Shown: positions 46,810-57,866, counted from the first letter of the stretch. The stretch: 64,000 nt of DNA from Phocaeicola massiliensis B84634 = Timone 84634 = DSM 17679 = JCM 13223 (GCF_000382445.1 NZ_KB905472.1:2997603-3061602); one strand, 5' to 3'. Notes: generated by a model from the letters alone, not told the origin. Made by a program: numbers and translations.

Positions 46810-47115
46810 TTAAACTTTAATTTCTACTTCTACACCACTCGGTAACTCCAACTTCATCAGAGCATCTACTGTCTTAGCTGTTGAGCTATAGATATCGATT
46901 AATCTCTTATAAGAAGAAAGTTCAAACTGTTCACGTGACTTCTTGTTAACGAAAGTCGAACGGTTTACAGTGAAAATACGTTTGTGAGTAGGCAATGGAA
47001 TAGGACCGCTAACAATAGCGCCTGTAGCCTTCACTGTTTTCACGATCTTTTCAGCAGACTTATCCACCAAGTTGTGATCGTATGATTTCAGTTTAATTCT
47101 AATTTTTTGACTCAT
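46810..47115 (-). CDS. rpsJ: 30S ribosomal protein uS10
   Basis: This 101-residue head protein also serves as NusE in antitermination. The loop [14 protein letters not shown] is intact. It is the first gene of the S10 part of the array and is preceded by a strong hairpin in the fusA gap. Confidence 0.97.
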   Translation of the reverse strand: MSQKIRIKLKSYDHNLVDKSAEKIVKTVKATGAIVSGPIPLPTHKRIFTVNRSTFVNKKSREQFELSSYKRLIDIYSSTAKTVDALMKLELPSGVEVEIKV

Positions 47116-47140
47116 TAGATTGTTATTTATAAAATGATTA

Positions 47141-47195
47141 AAAAAACATATAAAGTGGGGCCGGATTAAGAGTCATTCGCTAACCCGTTGCCCCA
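47141..47195 (-). terminator. Hairpin and T run between fusA and rpsJ, possible attenuator
   Basis: On the minus strand TGGGGC pairs with GCCCCA (47195-47190 and 47161-47156), enclosing CGGGTTAG/CTTAATCCG, and a T6-7 run follows about ten nt later. It lies between fusA and the S10 genes, where partial termination or leader-type control would fit. Confidence 0.6.
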
Positions 47196-47207
47196 AATTA
47201 TTCTTTA

Positions 47208-49325
47208 TTATACTAAGTCTACACGACCCTTCACTTCTTCAAGTACTGCCTTAGCAATTGAGCTAGACACCTGAGCATGATGGTCATAAGTCATAGATGA
47301 AGTTGCACGACCAGAAGTAATAGTACGCAAAGCCGTTACATAACCAAACATTTCAGCCAAAGGCACTTTTGCTTTAACAATACGAGCACCCGAACGGCTT
47401 GATTCCATACCTTCTACCTGACCGCGACGTTTGTTCAAGTCACCGATAACATCACCCATGTTTTCTTCGGGAGTTACAACTTCCAATTTCATGATAGGCT
47501 CAGTCAATACAGGACCCGCTTTAGCACAAGCGTTTTTGTAAGCCTGAATAGCACAGATTTCAAATGACAACTGGTCAGAGTCAACCGGGTGGAATGAACC
47601 ATCTTTCAAGACTACCTTCAGTGAATCAAGCGGATAACCTGCCAATACACCATTCTTCATTGCAGTTTGGAAACCTTTCTGAACTGACGGGATAAATTCC
47701 TTAGGAATATTACCACCCTTCACTTCATCGATAAATTGCAATCCACCTTGAGTAAAGTCTTCATCAACCGGACCAATTGCTACGATAATATCAGCGAATT
47801 TACCGCGACCACCGGACTGTTTCTTATAAACTTCACGCAATTCAACAGTCTTTGTAATAGCTTCCTTGTAGTTAACCTGAGGTTTACCCTGATTACATTC
47901 TACTTTAAATTCACGTTTCAAGCGGTCGATAATAATATCCAAGTGGAGCTCACCCATACCAGAGATGATAGTCTGACCTGACTGCTCATCAGTTTTAACT
48001 GTAAATGTCGGGTCTTCTTCAGCCAACTTAGCCAAACCGTTAGACAGCTTATCCAAGTCTTTCTGTGTTTTGGGCTCAACTGCAATACCAATAACCGGAT
48101 CAGGGAATTCCATAGATTCCAATACAATGGGTGCTTCTTCGTCACACAAAGTATCACCAGTACGAATATCCTTGAAACCAACACCTGCACCAATATCACC
48201 AGCACTAATTAGTTCAACAGGATTCTGTTTATTTGAGTGCATCTGGAACAGACGTGACACACGTTCTTTTTTACCGGAGCGAGTGTTATAAATATAAGAG
48301 CCGGCTTCTACTTTACCTGAGTAAACACGGAAGAAAGTCAAACGACCTACATAGGGGTCAGTTGCAATCTTAAATGCCAAAGCTGAAGTTTTTTCATCTT
48401 CACTGGGTTTACGATCTTCTTCCGCACCTGTGCTCGGGTTAGTACCCACGATAGCAGGAGTATCCAACGGAGAAGGCAAGAATGCACAAACATAATCAAG
48501 CAATGTCTGAACACCTTTATTCTTGAACGAAGAACCGCAGAACATAGGAACGATGTCCATCTTCAAAGTACCTGCACGCAATGCACGCAAGATTTCTTCT
48601 TCAGTGATAGTAGAAGGATCATCAAAGAATTTCTCCATCAAAGTATCATCGAAATCTGCTACTTTTTCAAGCAGTTTTTCTCTCCATTCATTAGCTTCGT
48701 CAACCAAGTTTGCCGGGATTTCTTCTACACTGTAGTCTGCTCCCATAGTCTCATCATGCCATAAGATGGCTTTCATCTTAATCAGGTCAACAACACCTTT
48801 GAAGCTTTCTTCCGCACCGATAGGAATTACAACAGGACAAGGATTTGCACCGAGCACAGTTTTCATCTGACGAACAACTTCAAAAAAGTCAGCACCAGAA
48901 CGGTCCATTTTGTTAACATAACCGATACGAGGCACATTGTATTTATCAGCCTGACGCCACACTGTTTCCGACTGAGGTTCTACACCACCGACAGCACAAT
49001 AAGCAGCAACAGCTCCATCCAAAACGCGTAATGAACGCTCTACTTCAGCAGTAAAGTCAACGTGTCCCGGAGTATCAATCAAGTTAATCTTATAAGTATT
49101 GCCTGCATATTTCCAACGAGTTGTTGTCGCTGCAGAGGTAATAGTAATACCACGTTCCTGCTCCTGAGCCATCCAGTCCATTGTAGCTGCACCATCATGA
49201 ACCTCACCAATTTTGTGGGTCAGACCGGTGTAGAACAAAATGCGTTCCGAAGTGGTTGTCTTACCGGCATCGATATGAGCCATAATACCGATATTGCGGG
49301 TCAAATGCAAATCATTTTTAGCCAT
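47208..49325 (-). CDS. fusA: Elongation factor G
   Basis: This 705-residue translocation GTPase has G1 AHIDAGKTT, the switch region RGITI, G3 DTPGH, and G4 NKMD. Domains II-V are complete. It follows rpsG by 32 bp. tuf, which follows fusA in many bacteria, is absent. Confidence 0.98.
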   Translation of the reverse strand: MAKNDLHLTRNIGIMAHIDAGKTTTSERILFYTGLTHKIGEVHDGAATMDWMAQEQERGITITSAATTTRWKYAGNTYKINLIDTPGHVDFTAEVERSLRVLDGAVAAYCAVGGVEPQSETVWRQADKYNVPRIGYVNKMDRSGADFFEVVRQMKTVLGANPCPVVIPIGAEESFKGVVDLIKMKAILWHDETMGADYSVEEIPANLVDEANEWREKLLEKVADFDDTLMEKFFDDPSTITEEEILRALRAGTLKMDIVPMFCGSSFKNKGVQTLLDYVCAFLPSPLDTPAIVGTNPSTGAEEDRKPSEDEKTSALAFKIATDPYVGRLTFFRVYSGKVEAGSYIYNTRSGKKERVSRLFQMHSNKQNPVELISAGDIGAGVGFKDIRTGDTLCDEEAPIVLESMEFPDPVIGIAVEPKTQKDLDKLSNGLAKLAEEDPTFTVKTDEQSGQTIISGMGELHLDIIIDRLKREFKVECNQGKPQVNYKEAITKTVELREVYKKQSGGRGKFADIIVAIGPVDEDFTQGGLQFIDEVKGGNIPKEFIPSVQKGFQTAMKNGVLAGYPLDSLKVVLKDGSFHPVDSDQLSFEICAIQAYKNACAKAGPVLTEPIMKLEVVTPEENMGDVIGDLNKRRGQVEGMESSRSGARIVKAKVPLAEMFGYVTALRTITSGRATSSMTYDHHAQVSSSIAKAVLEEVKGRVDLV

Positions 49326-49357
49326 TTTCGTCCTTTACTTATTTAATTATTACTTGA

Positions 49358-49834
49358 TTAGAATCTGAAGTGAGCGAATGCACGGTTAGCTTCTGCCATA
49401 CGATGCATATCTTCTTTACGCTTGAAGGCACCACCCTGTTCGTTGAATGCGTCGATGATTTCAGCAGCCAATTTATCTGCCATTGACTTACCACCACGTT
49501 TACGAGCGAAAAGGATCAAGTTTTTCATTGAGATTGATTCCTTGCGTTCAGGACGGATTTCAGTAGGAACCTGGAATGTAGCGCCACCCACACGGCGAGA
49601 CTTAACTTCCAGCTGAGGAGTTACGTTATCCAAAGCCTTCTTCCAAATTTCCAAAGCTGACTTTTCTTCGTTAGGAAGTTTTGTTTTTACTGTTTCCAAT
49701 GCAGCATAGAAGATTTCGTAAGAGGTATTCTTCTTTCCATCATACATCAGATGGTTTACGAATTTAGAAACCTTCTGGTCATTAAATACCGGATCCGGAA
49801 GGATCACACGTTTTTTTGGTTTTGCTTTTCTCAT
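49358..49834 (-). CDS. rpsG: 30S ribosomal protein uS7
   Basis: This 158-residue protein starts [17 protein letters not shown], the family start. The frame extends 27 codons upstream without conservation. The C-terminal [16 protein letters not shown] is typical. S7 is the repressor of the str operon in E. coli. Confidence 0.97.
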   Translation of the reverse strand: MRKAKPKKRVILPDPVFNDQKVSKFVNHLMYDGKKNTSYEIFYAALETVKTKLPNEEKSALEIWKKALDNVTPQLEVKSRRVGGATFQVPTEIRPERKESISMKNLILFARKRGGKSMADKLAAEIIDAFNEQGGAFKRKEDMHRMAEANRAFAHFRF

Positions 49835-49888
49835 TTTTCTTAAAAAAAATAATGTTTTTTGTTTGGGGCTGCGACTCTTGTTTACTTC

Positions 49889-49908
49889 AACGCTTCCACC
49901 GAAGCATT
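49889..49908 (-). other. Hairpin in the rpsL-rpsG gap
   Basis: AATGCTTC/GAAGCGTT forms an 8-bp stem (one G-T) with loop GGTG on the minus strand, in the 161-bp gap before rpsG. In E. coli the S7 repressor binds RNA in this same gap, so a regulatory role is possible but unproven. Confidence 0.4.
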
Positions 49909-49995
49909 TACTCAACCTTTATAGCTTATTCCAACAAACCAAAAACTTAAATTAAAATACTTTTTTTCTTTTCGGAATTTCAGCTAGGCTTCAAA

Positions 49996-50409
49996 TTACT
50001 TTTTACCTTTACCTTTTGCAGGAGCTGCTGCTTGTCCGGCTTTCGGGCGTTTAGCACCGTATTTAGAACGTCTTTGTGTACGACCAGCCACACCCGCTGT
50101 ATCCAAAGTACCACGAACAATGTGATAACGTACACCCGGAAGGTCTTTCACACGACCACCACGAACCAATACGATTGAGTGTTCCTGCAAGTTGTGTCCT
50201 TCTCCCGGAATATAAGAGTTCACTTCCTTAGAGTTTGTCAGACGTACACGAGCAACCTTACGCATTGCTGAATTCGGTTTTTTCGGAGTAGTAGTATACA
50301 CACGAACACAAACACCACGTCTTTGAGGACATGAATCCAGTGCCGGAGACTTACTTTTCTCAACCAAAACCTCTCTTCCTTTTCTTACTAGCTGTTGAAT
50401 AGTAGGCAT
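49996..50409 (-). CDS. rpsL: 30S ribosomal protein uS12
   Basis: This 137-residue decoding-centre protein is the first gene of the array. The streptomycin-related lysines in KKPNSAMRK and [10 protein letters not shown] are wild type. It has a short basic tail ([10 protein letters not shown]). Confidence 0.98.
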   Translation of the reverse strand: MPTIQQLVRKGREVLVEKSKSPALDSCPQRRGVCVRVYTTTPKKPNSAMRKVARVRLTNSKEVNSYIPGEGHNLQEHSIVLVRGGRVKDLPGVRYHIVRGTLDTAGVAGRTQRRSKYGAKRPKAGQAAAPAKGKGKK

Positions 50410-50483
50410 TTTGTTTGATTTTTAATTGTTATATATTGTTTATTAATTTACTATTTTAATCCAAAACTATACATTTTGGGCTG

Positions 50484-50514
50484 CAAAGTTACGAATAACA
50501 TTTTAATAAACAAT
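50484..50514 (-). promoter_or_regulatory. Main promoter of the str-S10-spc-alpha array
   Basis: On the minus strand ATTG (50514-50511), a 19-nt spacer and TAACTTTG (50491-50484) fit the Bacteroides promoter. Transcription would start near 50477, about 70 nt before rpsL. I see no other equally good promoter before 32303. Confidence 0.8.
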
Positions 50515-50532
50515 ACTTTTAAGCAATAAAAA

Positions 50533-50570
50533 TAGCCTGTCTCCAAAAAAAATCTTTTGAAAAACAGGCT
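50533..50570 (-). terminator. Terminator of the DUF3467 gene
   Basis: AGCCTGT pairs with ACAGGCT around an A/T-rich loop, followed on the minus strand by ATTTTTATT. It separates the DUF3467 gene from the ribosomal promoter. Confidence 0.75.
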
Positions 50571-50600
50571 AATATGCCATTTCCACGACAAAGCTATAAC

Positions 50601-50942
50601 TTATGCCTCTCCTTTAAAGCCACTCATAGGAGGAATAAAAGTCTTGCCATCAGGACCGCCATTGGCACCATTCATTTCTTCAGGCATACGGATCGGTCCA
50701 AAGTTGCGCTCATACTTTGCCACATTTTCTTGTAAAGCATACATCAGACGCTTAGCGTGTTCAGGAGTCAATACAATACGAGATTGAACTCCTGCTTTCG
50801 GCAACCCAGGCATTACACGTACAAAATCTACTATGAATTCTGAACTAGAATGGGTAATTATGGCAAGATTGGCATATGTGCCTTGTGCTACTTCTTCTTT
50901 CAACTCTATTTGAAGCTGATTGTTGTTTTTTTCGTTTTCCAT
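50601..50942 (-). CDS. DUF3467 protein
   Basis: This 113-residue cytoplasmic protein shows the family core FIVDFVRVMPGLPKAGVQSRIVLTPEHAKRLMYAL in pieces at about residues 37-72. The family is widespread and of unknown function. It has its own promoter box and terminator, so it is a single-gene unit between the ribosomal array and the histidine kinase. Confidence 0.85.
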   Translation of the reverse strand: MENEKNNNQLQIELKEEVAQGTYANLAIITHSSSEFIVDFVRVMPGLPKAGVQSRIVLTPEHAKRLMYALQENVAKYERNFGPIRMPEEMNGANGGPDGKTFIPPMSGFKGEA

Positions 50943-50999
50943 GATTATTTTCTTCTATAATTAAAGGTAAATATTATCTGCTTATTATTAGCAGGCGAA

Positions 51000-51007
51000 C
51001 AAAAATA
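51000..51007 (-). promoter_or_regulatory. Promoter -7 box of the DUF3467 gene
   Basis: The minus strand reads TATTTTTG, 57 nt before the start codon at 50942. No clear -33 box is visible. Confidence 0.55.
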
Positions 51008-51041
51008 AGGAAAAGGAACCAATCAAGCAACAATAGACGCA

Positions 51042-51824
51042 CTAAATATCATTTTTTTCTATACAGAGAGGAATATAAGGAATGGTAAACCAAAAGCAAG
51101 ATCCTTTTCCTTCTTCTGATTCTACCCCGATACATCCCCCCATTTTTTCCACAATAGTACGACAAATTGCAAGCCCCAGCCCTGTTCCCGGTTTAGCTGA
51201 ATCAAGTCTCACAAATCGTTCAAACACTTTCTGCTTTTGGGATTCAGGAAAACCACATCCGGTATCAGCCACATAAAAATAAAGCATTTTTCCATGAATT
51301 TCATAACCTAAACGAATACTGCCTTTGGTAGTAAACTTAATAGCATTTGTCAATAGATTAATAAGTACTTGAGAAAGCCGTTTTTTTTCCGCCACGACAA
51401 AACAAGGAGCAGAAAGTGTTACACAATTCAAAATAACCTCCTCGGCAACAATTCGTGTACGCATTGCGCTTGCCAATTCTTCCAATAATATATTCAGCTC
51501 CATTTCTTCCTCTGCAAAAGTCAATGTTCCCGACTCTATTTTTGACAGATCTAAAATATCATTAATAAGCTGAAGCAGCAAAGAACAATTATTTTCCAGA
51601 ACTTCTGCATACATTCGCTTTTCTTCTTCGGTAGCAGCAGTAACAATCAAATTCGAAAACCCCATAATAACATTAAGCGGCGTTCGTATCTCGTGGCTCA
51701 TATTGGCTAGAAACACTGATTTATTTTGATTAGCAGCTTCGGCTTGAGCCTGAGCGGCTCTAGCTTTCCTCAACTCGACTTGCAATTGATGGTTGAGTTC
51801 TTCCAATTCTTCTATTGTTTTCAT
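51042..51824 (-). CDS. Short soluble histidine kinase (HisKA-HATPase)
   Basis: This 260-residue kinase starts at MKTIEELEELNHQL. The frame runs 14 codons further up to 51866. It begins with a coiled coil (1-30). The HisKA H-box FLANMSHEIRTPL has His44, and the ATPase domain (about 150-255) has the N-box LTNAIKFT, the G1 box DTGCGFP and the G2 box GTGLGLAI. No transmembrane, PAS or receiver domain is present, so it may sense through a partner or be the core of a once larger kinase. No response regulator is adjacent. A structured leader with a terminator lies directly upstream. Confidence 0.87.
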   Translation of the reverse strand: MKTIEELEELNHQLQVELRKARAAQAQAEAANQNKSVFLANMSHEIRTPLNVIMGFSNLIVTAATEEEKRMYAEVLENNCSLLLQLINDILDLSKIESGTLTFAEEEMELNILLEELASAMRTRIVAEEVILNCVTLSAPCFVVAEKKRLSQVLINLLTNAIKFTTKGSIRLGYEIHGKMLYFYVADTGCGFPESQKQKVFERFVRLDSAKPGTGLGLAICRTIVEKMGGCIGVESEEGKGSCFWFTIPYIPLCIEKNDI

Positions 51825-51874
51825 AGCAGCCCAATGTACCCCTTCCCTGCTCCCTGAGGATGGCATAAATATAT

Positions 51875-51961
51875 AAAAAAGCGTGGGAACTGTTTTAATG
51901 TCTTATCTGTGTTAGAGGTATCCCCATACCCACGGAACAAATAAAAACAACAGTCCCACGC
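51875..51961 (-). terminator. Intrinsic terminator before the histidine kinase
   Basis: GCGTGGGACTGTT pairs with AACAGTTCCCACGC (one bulge), followed by six T residues at 51880-51875. The kinase start codon at 51824 is about 50 nt further on, so read-through is needed for expression from the upstream promoter. Confidence 0.85.
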
Positions 51962-52130
51962 CGTTATGCATATTTCCTTTTAGAAGGAAGTATAAACACA
52001 CGACGTGAGCGTTCTGTTGTATCCACTTTGTTCCGCTTCGAAAATTGGGGATTTTCTAACACAAAGTAATATCAAAAACGCTCTATTTACATTAATATAT
52101 CAAACACGAACTCTCTTTGTCGCTTTGAAT
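51875..52130 (-). ncRNA. Structured leader or small RNA upstream of the histidine kinase
   Basis: From a TATATTTG promoter the minus strand would give an RNA of about 255 nt ending in a strong terminator. The 5' domain has three nested stems (52077-52083/52007-52013, 52061-52067/52025-52031, 52051-52056/52040-52045) with loop CCCCA. A small hairpin lies at 51974-51989. The 3' domain is the terminator 51949-51961/51881-51894, with T6 and an inner hairpin 51917-51930 with loop GGGG. The two domains can instead pair with each other in collinear order: 52055-52063 with 51908-51916, 52047-52052 with 51920-51925, 52027-52035 with 51933-51941, and 52014-52020 with 51947-51953. It could be an attenuator or riboswitch for the kinase, or a 6S-like RNA. 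Confidence 0.6.
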
Positions 52131-52135
52131 GACTA

Positions 52136-52143
52136 CAAATATA
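52136..52143 (-). promoter_or_regulatory. Promoter -7 box of the structured RNA
   Basis: The minus strand reads TATATTTG. A T-rich CTTT about 19 nt upstream may serve as the -33 box. Transcription would start near 52130. Confidence 0.6.
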
Positions 52144-52554
52144 GATATATTATTCTGAAAAAGGGACTATTATTATCAAACTTTTAGAAAAACAATGATA
52201 GCCTGTTGAGAAATGGCTGAAATCTTTTTATCACAAAATATGATTTACGAATGATTCGGAATATCATTTCTATTTAGTGAAGACCGGCTTGCCAATGCCG
52301 TATGATTTCGCTTGACTTCCTTTGTGCAGTTGACTTATTGCTACTATCGCATAGAAGGCTTGTTGGTGTTAACTTACCATTAAGGAAAATTACGCAAACA
52401 TATAAATGTGGAAAAGAAATCAGCTACAAAAGTCCGTGGCTAGTATCGGAGCAATGCCGGCTCTCGACTTTTCCTATACGTGGTTTGTCATACAATGACA
52501 AATCCACAAAACCAACTGTATTTTTCATCCACAAGCGGAAATATGTTTCCTCCT
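52144..52554. other. No recognisable gene
   Basis: Short plus-strand frames occur (for example from 52302), but none has a recognisable motif or start context. The stretch separates the structured RNA from the remnant of the VirE/VapE-type locus and may be decayed mobile DNA. Confidence 0.4.
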
Positions 52555-53138
52555 TTCATTAACTGCCAAAACGTCCTGTTAATGGGAGTTCCGGTGGTGA
52601 ATGAACATGCCGTGTTGTCTTTTCAGCCTCCTTTCATTTTAAAACATCTTTCGGTGAAAAAAATGCTGAAGGCAGATTTGAAAACGGCTTGGGAAGTGTG
52701 ACTGAAATGGGAGTGAAGGGATACCCTTTCATTATTAGCCGGCGGTTGTCCGCACGTTTTGATTAAAATGTAAGGATGAACGGAAAAAAAAGAATGACCA
52801 ATTTGATGAAAGGTAATCTCATCTGCCCTTACATAAAAAACATACCGGGCTTTTTTTAAAAGGTGGTGAAGTTTGTAAGAAACTTCCCGATCTTTTTAAA
52901 AGACATCAAGGTCTTTTTGACACATACAGTGGCACAAGCCTGTACCTATATATGTGTAAGCCCACACGTATATATGCATCGGGCTACACGGACGTACGCA
53001 TAAGCCTACACATATATATGTCATTGTGTCAGATTCCGTCATATCCTGTACCGGAATTTGATTTGTTTGCCTCCTCTTCTAGACAAACGCTTTTTTATGT
53101 TGTATATTTGTAATTCGCCCAATCTCAAAAAGTGCCTC
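52555..53138 (+). repeat. Second copy of the VirE/VapE-locus upstream region
   Basis: This stretch is collinear with the minus strand from about 4145 down to 3379. Shared blocks include ATGTAAGGATGAACGGAAA, CCCTTACATAAAAA-CATACCGGGC, TCATTGTGTCAG-TCCGTCATATCCTGTACC and the TATATTTG promoter (53103-53110). It lacks the 128-bp hairpin element present at 3643-3770. A single 21-bp-type unit lies at 52903-52919. Confidence 0.85.
52942..53020. repeat. 22-bp tandem repeats, second locus
   Basis: Three to four units of 22 bp with TATATATG or ACGTACGC cores lie at the same place relative to the promoter box as the array at 3499-3619. Unit number and sequence differ between loci. Confidence 0.8.
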
Positions 53139-53355
53139 ATGAATGTATTCATCACTCTCAAAACAATCTTCCCCGGAAGCATATTGAAAGAAAGCCGGGA
53201 AGATATCTTCGAAAAACATTGAAGAGACAGTAGAATCAGAATCCTCGAAAGATGCTGTCAAGAAGACGACGCCATGCTCCCTGATACAGGAAGTAACCGC
53301 TTTTCTCACCTCCCGCTGCCGCTTCCGGCTCAATGTGCTGACCGAGGTAGCGAGT
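53139..53355 (+). pseudogene. Remnant of a VirE/VapE-like gene
   Basis: The start MNVFITLKTIFPGS aligns with MNVFATLKTVFFGS of the intact gene at 3378, then stops after 27 codons. From 53239 a different frame reads ESSKD followed by LIQEVTAFLTSRCRFRLNVLTE, matching about residues 201-236 of the intact protein. The middle of the N-terminal domain, the repeats and the whole ATPase domain are missing. The promoter is kept, but no functional product is possible. Confidence 0.85.
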
Positions 53356-53480
53356 GTGAATACTGGTTCCTTTCATCCTGATTGAGACAAGAGCATACTT
53401 GCGTCACTCCATTTTTCCGCTATGTAATGGTAGGGAAAAGTGATGAAGTCAGGAGGGTATACCCATGCCGGGTGAACAAT

Positions 53481-53516
53481 AAAAAGGTCGGTCTCCCATT
53501 AGGAAAACCGACCTTC
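53481..53516 (-). terminator. Terminator of the rpoBC operon
   Basis: AAGGTCGGT/ACCGACCTT is a perfect 9-bp stem with T5 on the minus strand, 25 nt past the rpoC stop. Confidence 0.92.
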
Positions 53517-53540
53517 TATTTAAAGTCTTAATGAATCGTA

Positions 53541-56500
53541 TTATTCTACTTCACTATAGTCAAGTACATTTTTGCGATTTGCCAAGATGCGATCGTATTC
53601 TTCTTTCGAACCAACAACAATCTTTTCAAATTCACGCTGTCCGGTACCAGCAGGGATCAAGTGACCGCAAATCACATTTTCCTTCATACCTTCCAATCTA
53701 TCTACTTTACCATTAATAGCAGCTTCATTCAGAACCTTGGTTGTTTCCTGGAATGATGCAGCAGACATGAAGCTTGAAGTTCCCAAAGCAGCGCGAGTAA
53801 TACCTTGCAGAATCTGAGTAGATGTTGCAGGAATAGCATCACGCACTTCAACGGGTTTCAAGTCACGACGCTTCAACATACTGTTCTCATCACGCAACTT
53901 ACGGGCTGTTACAATCTGACCCGGTTGCAAGTTCTGAGAATCTCCGGCATCAACAACCACCTTCTTACCCCAAATACGGTCATTTTCTTCCATGAAGTCT
54001 TGCTTATCTACCACTTGCTGTTCCAAGAAGCGGGTATCACCCGGTTCATCAATTTCAACTTTACGCATCATTTGACGAACAATAATCTCAAAGTGCTTAT
54101 CATTAATCTTCACACCTTGCAGACGGTAAACATCCTGTACCTCGTTTACGATATATTCCTGTACAGCCGTAGGACCTTTAATGGCCAAGATGTCGGCAGG
54201 AGTAATCGCACCATCAGACAGCGGAGTTCCGGCGCGTACATAGTCGTTCTCCTGAACAAGAATCTGCTTAGAAAGATTAACCAAGTACTTCTTCACTTCA
54301 CCAGTCTTAGATGTTACAATGATCTCACGGTTACCACGTTTAATCTTACCCATGGTAACTTCACCATCGATTTCAGAAACCACAGCAGGGTTGGACGGGT
54401 TACGTGCCTCAAACAATTCTGTAACACGAGGCAAACCACCGGTGATATCACCAGCTTTACCAACAGCGCGCGGAATCTTCACAAGGATGTCACCGGCCTT
54501 TACCGATTGATTGTTTTCAATAACAACGTGTCCACCCACAGGGAAGTTATAAGTACGTATCAAGTTACCATCTTCTGTCGTAATATGAGCAGAAGGAACT
54601 TTTGTCTTATCCTTAGATTCGATAATGATGATTTCACGCAAACCGGTAGCTTCATCCGATTCTACCTTATAAGTTACGTTCTCAACCATACTCTCGAACT
54701 CAATCTTACCGGTTGCTTCAGTAATAATAACAGCGTTGAACGGGTCCCATTTAGCAATCAGTTTACCCTTCTCAACCACATCACCGTCAGCAGCATACAA
54801 TTTAGAACCGTAAGGAACATTATGAGTTGATAAAATGATACCGGTATTTACATCAATAAAGCGAACCTCGGCCAAACGACCTACTACCACTTTCACAGCT
54901 TCACCGGTAGTTTCATCTACTGTATCAACAGTACGAAGTTCCTCAAATTCCAGACGAGCATTGTTTTTGGCAACAATACTTGCATTGGCAGCCATGTTAC
55001 CGGCAATACCACCGGCATGGAAAGTACGCAACGTCAACTGAGTACCCGGCTCACCGATAGACTGTGCAGCAATGACACCGACAGCTTCTCCCTTTTGAAC
55101 CATACGGCTGGAAGCAAGGTTACGTCCGTAACACTTGGCACATACGCCTTTCTTCGATTCGCAAGTCAATACAGAACGGATTTCTACACTTTCAATCGGA
55201 GAATCTTCAATTTCCTGTGCGATATCCTCAGTAATTTCTTCACCTCCGGCAACAATCAACTTACCGGTGGTAGGATGAATAATATCATGTACTGAAACAC
55301 GTCCGAGGATACGTTCATACAGAGTGGCAATAACTTCATCGTTATTTTTCAAAGCAGTACAAACCAAACCGCGCAGTGTTCCACAGTCTTCTTCATTAAT
55401 AATCACATCATGCGATACGTCTACAAGACGACGAGTCAAGTATCCGGCATCGGCAGTCTTCAAAGCTGTATCCGCCAAACCTTTACGAGCACCGTGGGTA
55501 GAGATAAAGTACTCCAATACCGACAAACCTTCCTTAAAGTTTGAAAGAATCGGGTTTTCAATAATCTGAGCACCTTCAGCACCGGCCTTTTGCGGCTTAG
55601 CCATCAAACCACGCATACCTGACAACTGACGAATCTGTTCCTTAGAACCACGAGCACCGGAATCAAGCATCATAAATACTGAGTTGAAACCTTGGTCATC
55701 ATTTTTAATAGTCTTATAAAGGATGTCAGACAAATCGCTGTTGACATGAGTCCATGTATCAATAACCTGGTTGTAACGTTCATTATCAGTGATGAAACCC
55801 ATATTATAGTTCATCATGATTTGCTCAACTTCTTCGTTACCGCGTTTTACCAGTTCTTCTTTTTCCTTCGGAATAATAATATCACCCAAGTTGAATGACA
55901 AACCACCCTTGAACGCCATGTGGTAACCTAAGTTCTTAATACCGTCCAAGAATTCACAAGCACGAGCAACACCCACAGCCTTAATAACATCACTAATGAT
56001 GTCGCGCAAAGACTTTTTAGAAATAATGGTATTCAGATAACCTACTTCAGCCGGAACGATTTCATTTACAATCACACGACCTACAGAAGTTTCTTTCATC
56101 ATCACATCTACAATGTTGCCATCCTTATCCAGGTCTTTTACAACAACATTGATGATAGCATGAATATCTACCTTTCCTTCATTATAAGCAATCAAAGCTT
56201 CTTCCGGTCCATAGAATGTCAGTCCCTCACCCTTCGCACCTTTTCTCAGTTTTGTAATATAATACAAACCAAGTACCATATCCTGTGCGGGTACAGTAAT
56301 AGGTGCGCCATTAGCCGGATTCAAAATATTATGTGCCTGAAGCATCAACATCTGAGCTTCCAATATAGCCTCATTACTCAAAGGCAAGTGAACAGCCATT
56401 TGGTCACCGTCAAAGTCGGCATTGAACGCAGTACATGCCAATGGGTGTAATTGGATAGCCTTACCTTCAATCATATGGGGTTGGAATGCCTGAATACCCA

Positions 56501-57830
56501 AACGGTGCAATGTCGGCGCACGGTTGAGTAATACCGGATGTCCTTTCATGACATGCTCCAAGATATCCCAAATAACAGGTTCTTTGCGGTCTACTATCTT
56601 CTTGGCAGACTTAACAGTCTTCACAATACCGCGTTCTATCAATTTACGGATAATAAACGGCTTGTAAAGTTCGGCAGCCATCAATTTAGGAATACCGCAT
56701 TCTCCCATTTTCAATTCAGGACCAACGACAATTACCGAACGGGCTGAGTAGTCAACACGCTTACCCAACAGGTTCTGACGGAAACGTCCTTGCTTACCTT
56801 TCAAACTATCAGACAGTGATTTCAACGGACGGTTTGCATCTGTTTTTACAGCACTTGACTTACGTGAGTTATCGAACAATGAATCGACAGCTTCCTGCAA
56901 CATACGTTTTTCGTTGCGTAAGATTACTTCAGGAGCCTTGATTTCAATCAGTCTCTTCAGACGGTTGTTACGAATAATCACACGACGATACAAATCATTC
57001 AAGTCAGAAGTTGCAAAACGACCACCATCCAACGGAACCAACGGACGAAGTTCGGGCGGAATCACCGGAACAATACGTACAATCATCCATTCAGGTTTAT
57101 TGCGTCCGCGAGATGCACGGAACGATTCAACGACCTGCAAGCGTTTCAATGCTTCATTCTTGCGTTGTTGTGAAGAGTCGTTGCTTGCCTTGTGACGCAA
57201 TTCATAAGAAAGTGCATCCAAGTCAAGTTTAGCCAACAAATCATAGATGGCTTCAGCTCCCATCTTAGCAATAAACTTGTTAGGGTCTGTATCTTCCAGA
57301 TACTGATTTTCTCTCGGAAGTTTTTCCAGCAAATCCAGATATTCCTCTTCCGAAAGCAAATCATATTCATTTACGCCTTCTTCAGCGGCAGCACCCGGCT
57401 GAATTACGACATAACGTTCATAGTAAATAATAGAATCAAGTTTCTTGGTAGGCAATCCCAACAAGTAACCGATTTTGTTCGGCAATGAACGGAAATACCA
57501 AATGTGTGCCACAGGCACTACCAGCTGGATATGCCCCATACGTTCACGACGAACTTTCTTTTCTGTCACTTCAACACCGCAACGGTCACAAACGATTCCT
57601 TTATAACGAATACGTTTGTACTTACCGCAATGACATTCATAGTCTTTTACCGGACCGAAGATGCGTTCGCAGAACAAACCGTCACGTTCGGGTTTGTAGG
57701 TACGGTAGTTGATAGTTTCGGGCTTCAACACCTCACCACTCGAATTCTCAAGGATTTCTTCAGGTGAAGCCAAACCAATTGAGATTTTCGAGAAATTACT
57801 CTTTATCTTCGTTTCTTTTCTAAAAGCCAT
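53541..57830 (-). CDS. rpoC: RNA polymerase subunit beta'
   Basis: This 1429-residue catalytic subunit has the N-terminal zinc motif CHCGKYKR...CDRCGVEV (about 67-90), the Mg-binding active site [12 protein letters not shown], and the second zinc cluster [13 protein letters not shown]. The length fits Bacteroidetes. It lies 36 bp after rpoB. Confidence 0.98.
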   Translation of the reverse strand: MAFRKETKIKSNFSKISIGLASPEEILENSSGEVLKPETINYRTYKPERDGLFCERIFGPVKDYECHCGKYKRIRYKGIVCDRCGVEVTEKKVRRERMGHIQLVVPVAHIWYFRSLPNKIGYLLGLPTKKLDSIIYYERYVVIQPGAAAEEGVNEYDLLSEEEYLDLLEKLPRENQYLEDTDPNKFIAKMGAEAIYDLLAKLDLDALSYELRHKASNDSSQQRKNEALKRLQVVESFRASRGRNKPEWMIVRIVPVIPPELRPLVPLDGGRFATSDLNDLYRRVIIRNNRLKRLIEIKAPEVILRNEKRMLQEAVDSLFDNSRKSSAVKTDANRPLKSLSDSLKGKQGRFRQNLLGKRVDYSARSVIVVGPELKMGECGIPKLMAAELYKPFIIRKLIERGIVKTVKSAKKIVDRKEPVIWDILEHVMKGHPVLLNRAPTLHRLGIQAFQPHMIEGKAIQLHPLACTAFNADFDGDQMAVHLPLSNEAILEAQMLMLQAHNILNPANGAPITVPAQDMVLGLYYITKLRKGAKGEGLTFYGPEEALIAYNEGKVDIHAIINVVVKDLDKDGNIVDVMMKETSVGRVIVNEIVPAEVGYLNTIISKKSLRDIISDVIKAVGVARACEFLDGIKNLGYHMAFKGGLSFNLGDIIIPKEKEELVKRGNEEVEQIMMNYNMGFITDNERYNQVIDTWTHVNSDLSDILYKTIKNDDQGFNSVFMMLDSGARGSKEQIRQLSGMRGLMAKPQKAGAEGAQIIENPILSNFKEGLSVLEYFISTHGARKGLADTALKTADAGYLTRRLVDVSHDVIINEEDCGTLRGLVCTALKNNDEVIATLYERILGRVSVHDIIHPTTGKLIVAGGEEITEDIAQEIEDSPIESVEIRSVLTCESKKGVCAKCYGRNLASSRMVQKGEAVGVIAAQSIGEPGTQLTLRTFHAGGIAGNMAANASIVAKNNARLEFEELRTVDTVDETTGEAVKVVVGRLAEVRFIDVNTGIILSTHNVPYGSKLYAADGDVVEKGKLIAKWDPFNAVIITEATGKIEFESMVENVTYKVESDEATGLREIIIIESKDKTKVPSAHITTEDGNLIRTYNFPVGGHVVIENNQSVKAGDILVKIPRAVGKAGDITGGLPRVTELFEARNPSNPAVVSEIDGEVTMGKIKRGNREIIVTSKTGEVKKYLVNLSKQILVQENDYVRAGTPLSDGAITPADILAIKGPTAVQEYIVNEVQDVYRLQGVKINDKHFEIIVRQMMRKVEIDEPGDTRFLEQQVVDKQDFMEENDRIWGKKVVVDAGDSQNLQPGQIVTARKLRDENSMLKRRDLKPVEVRDAIPATSTQILQGITRAALGTSSFMSAASFQETTKVLNEAAINGKVDRLEGMKENVICGHLIPAGTGQREFEKIVVGSKEEYDRILANRKNVLDYSEVE

Positions 57831-57866
57831 ACTTTCTTGTTTATATTGTAAAGAGTTATATTTTTA

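Noticed and set aside
49835-49915. Upstream start for rpsG
   Set aside because: The extra 27 codons are not conserved, and the standard family start is present at 49834.
51875-52130. Firm assignment as 6S RNA
   Set aside because: The rod-like pairing and size fit loosely, but I cannot confirm the conserved bubble, and the position before a kinase also fits an attenuator.
52302-52562. An 86-codon plus-strand frame
   Set aside because: It has no motif, signal or promoter, and lies in probably decayed DNA.
53079-53333. An 84-codon minus-strand frame
   Set aside because: It is antisense to the pseudogene remnant and promoter, which explain the sequence on the plus strand.
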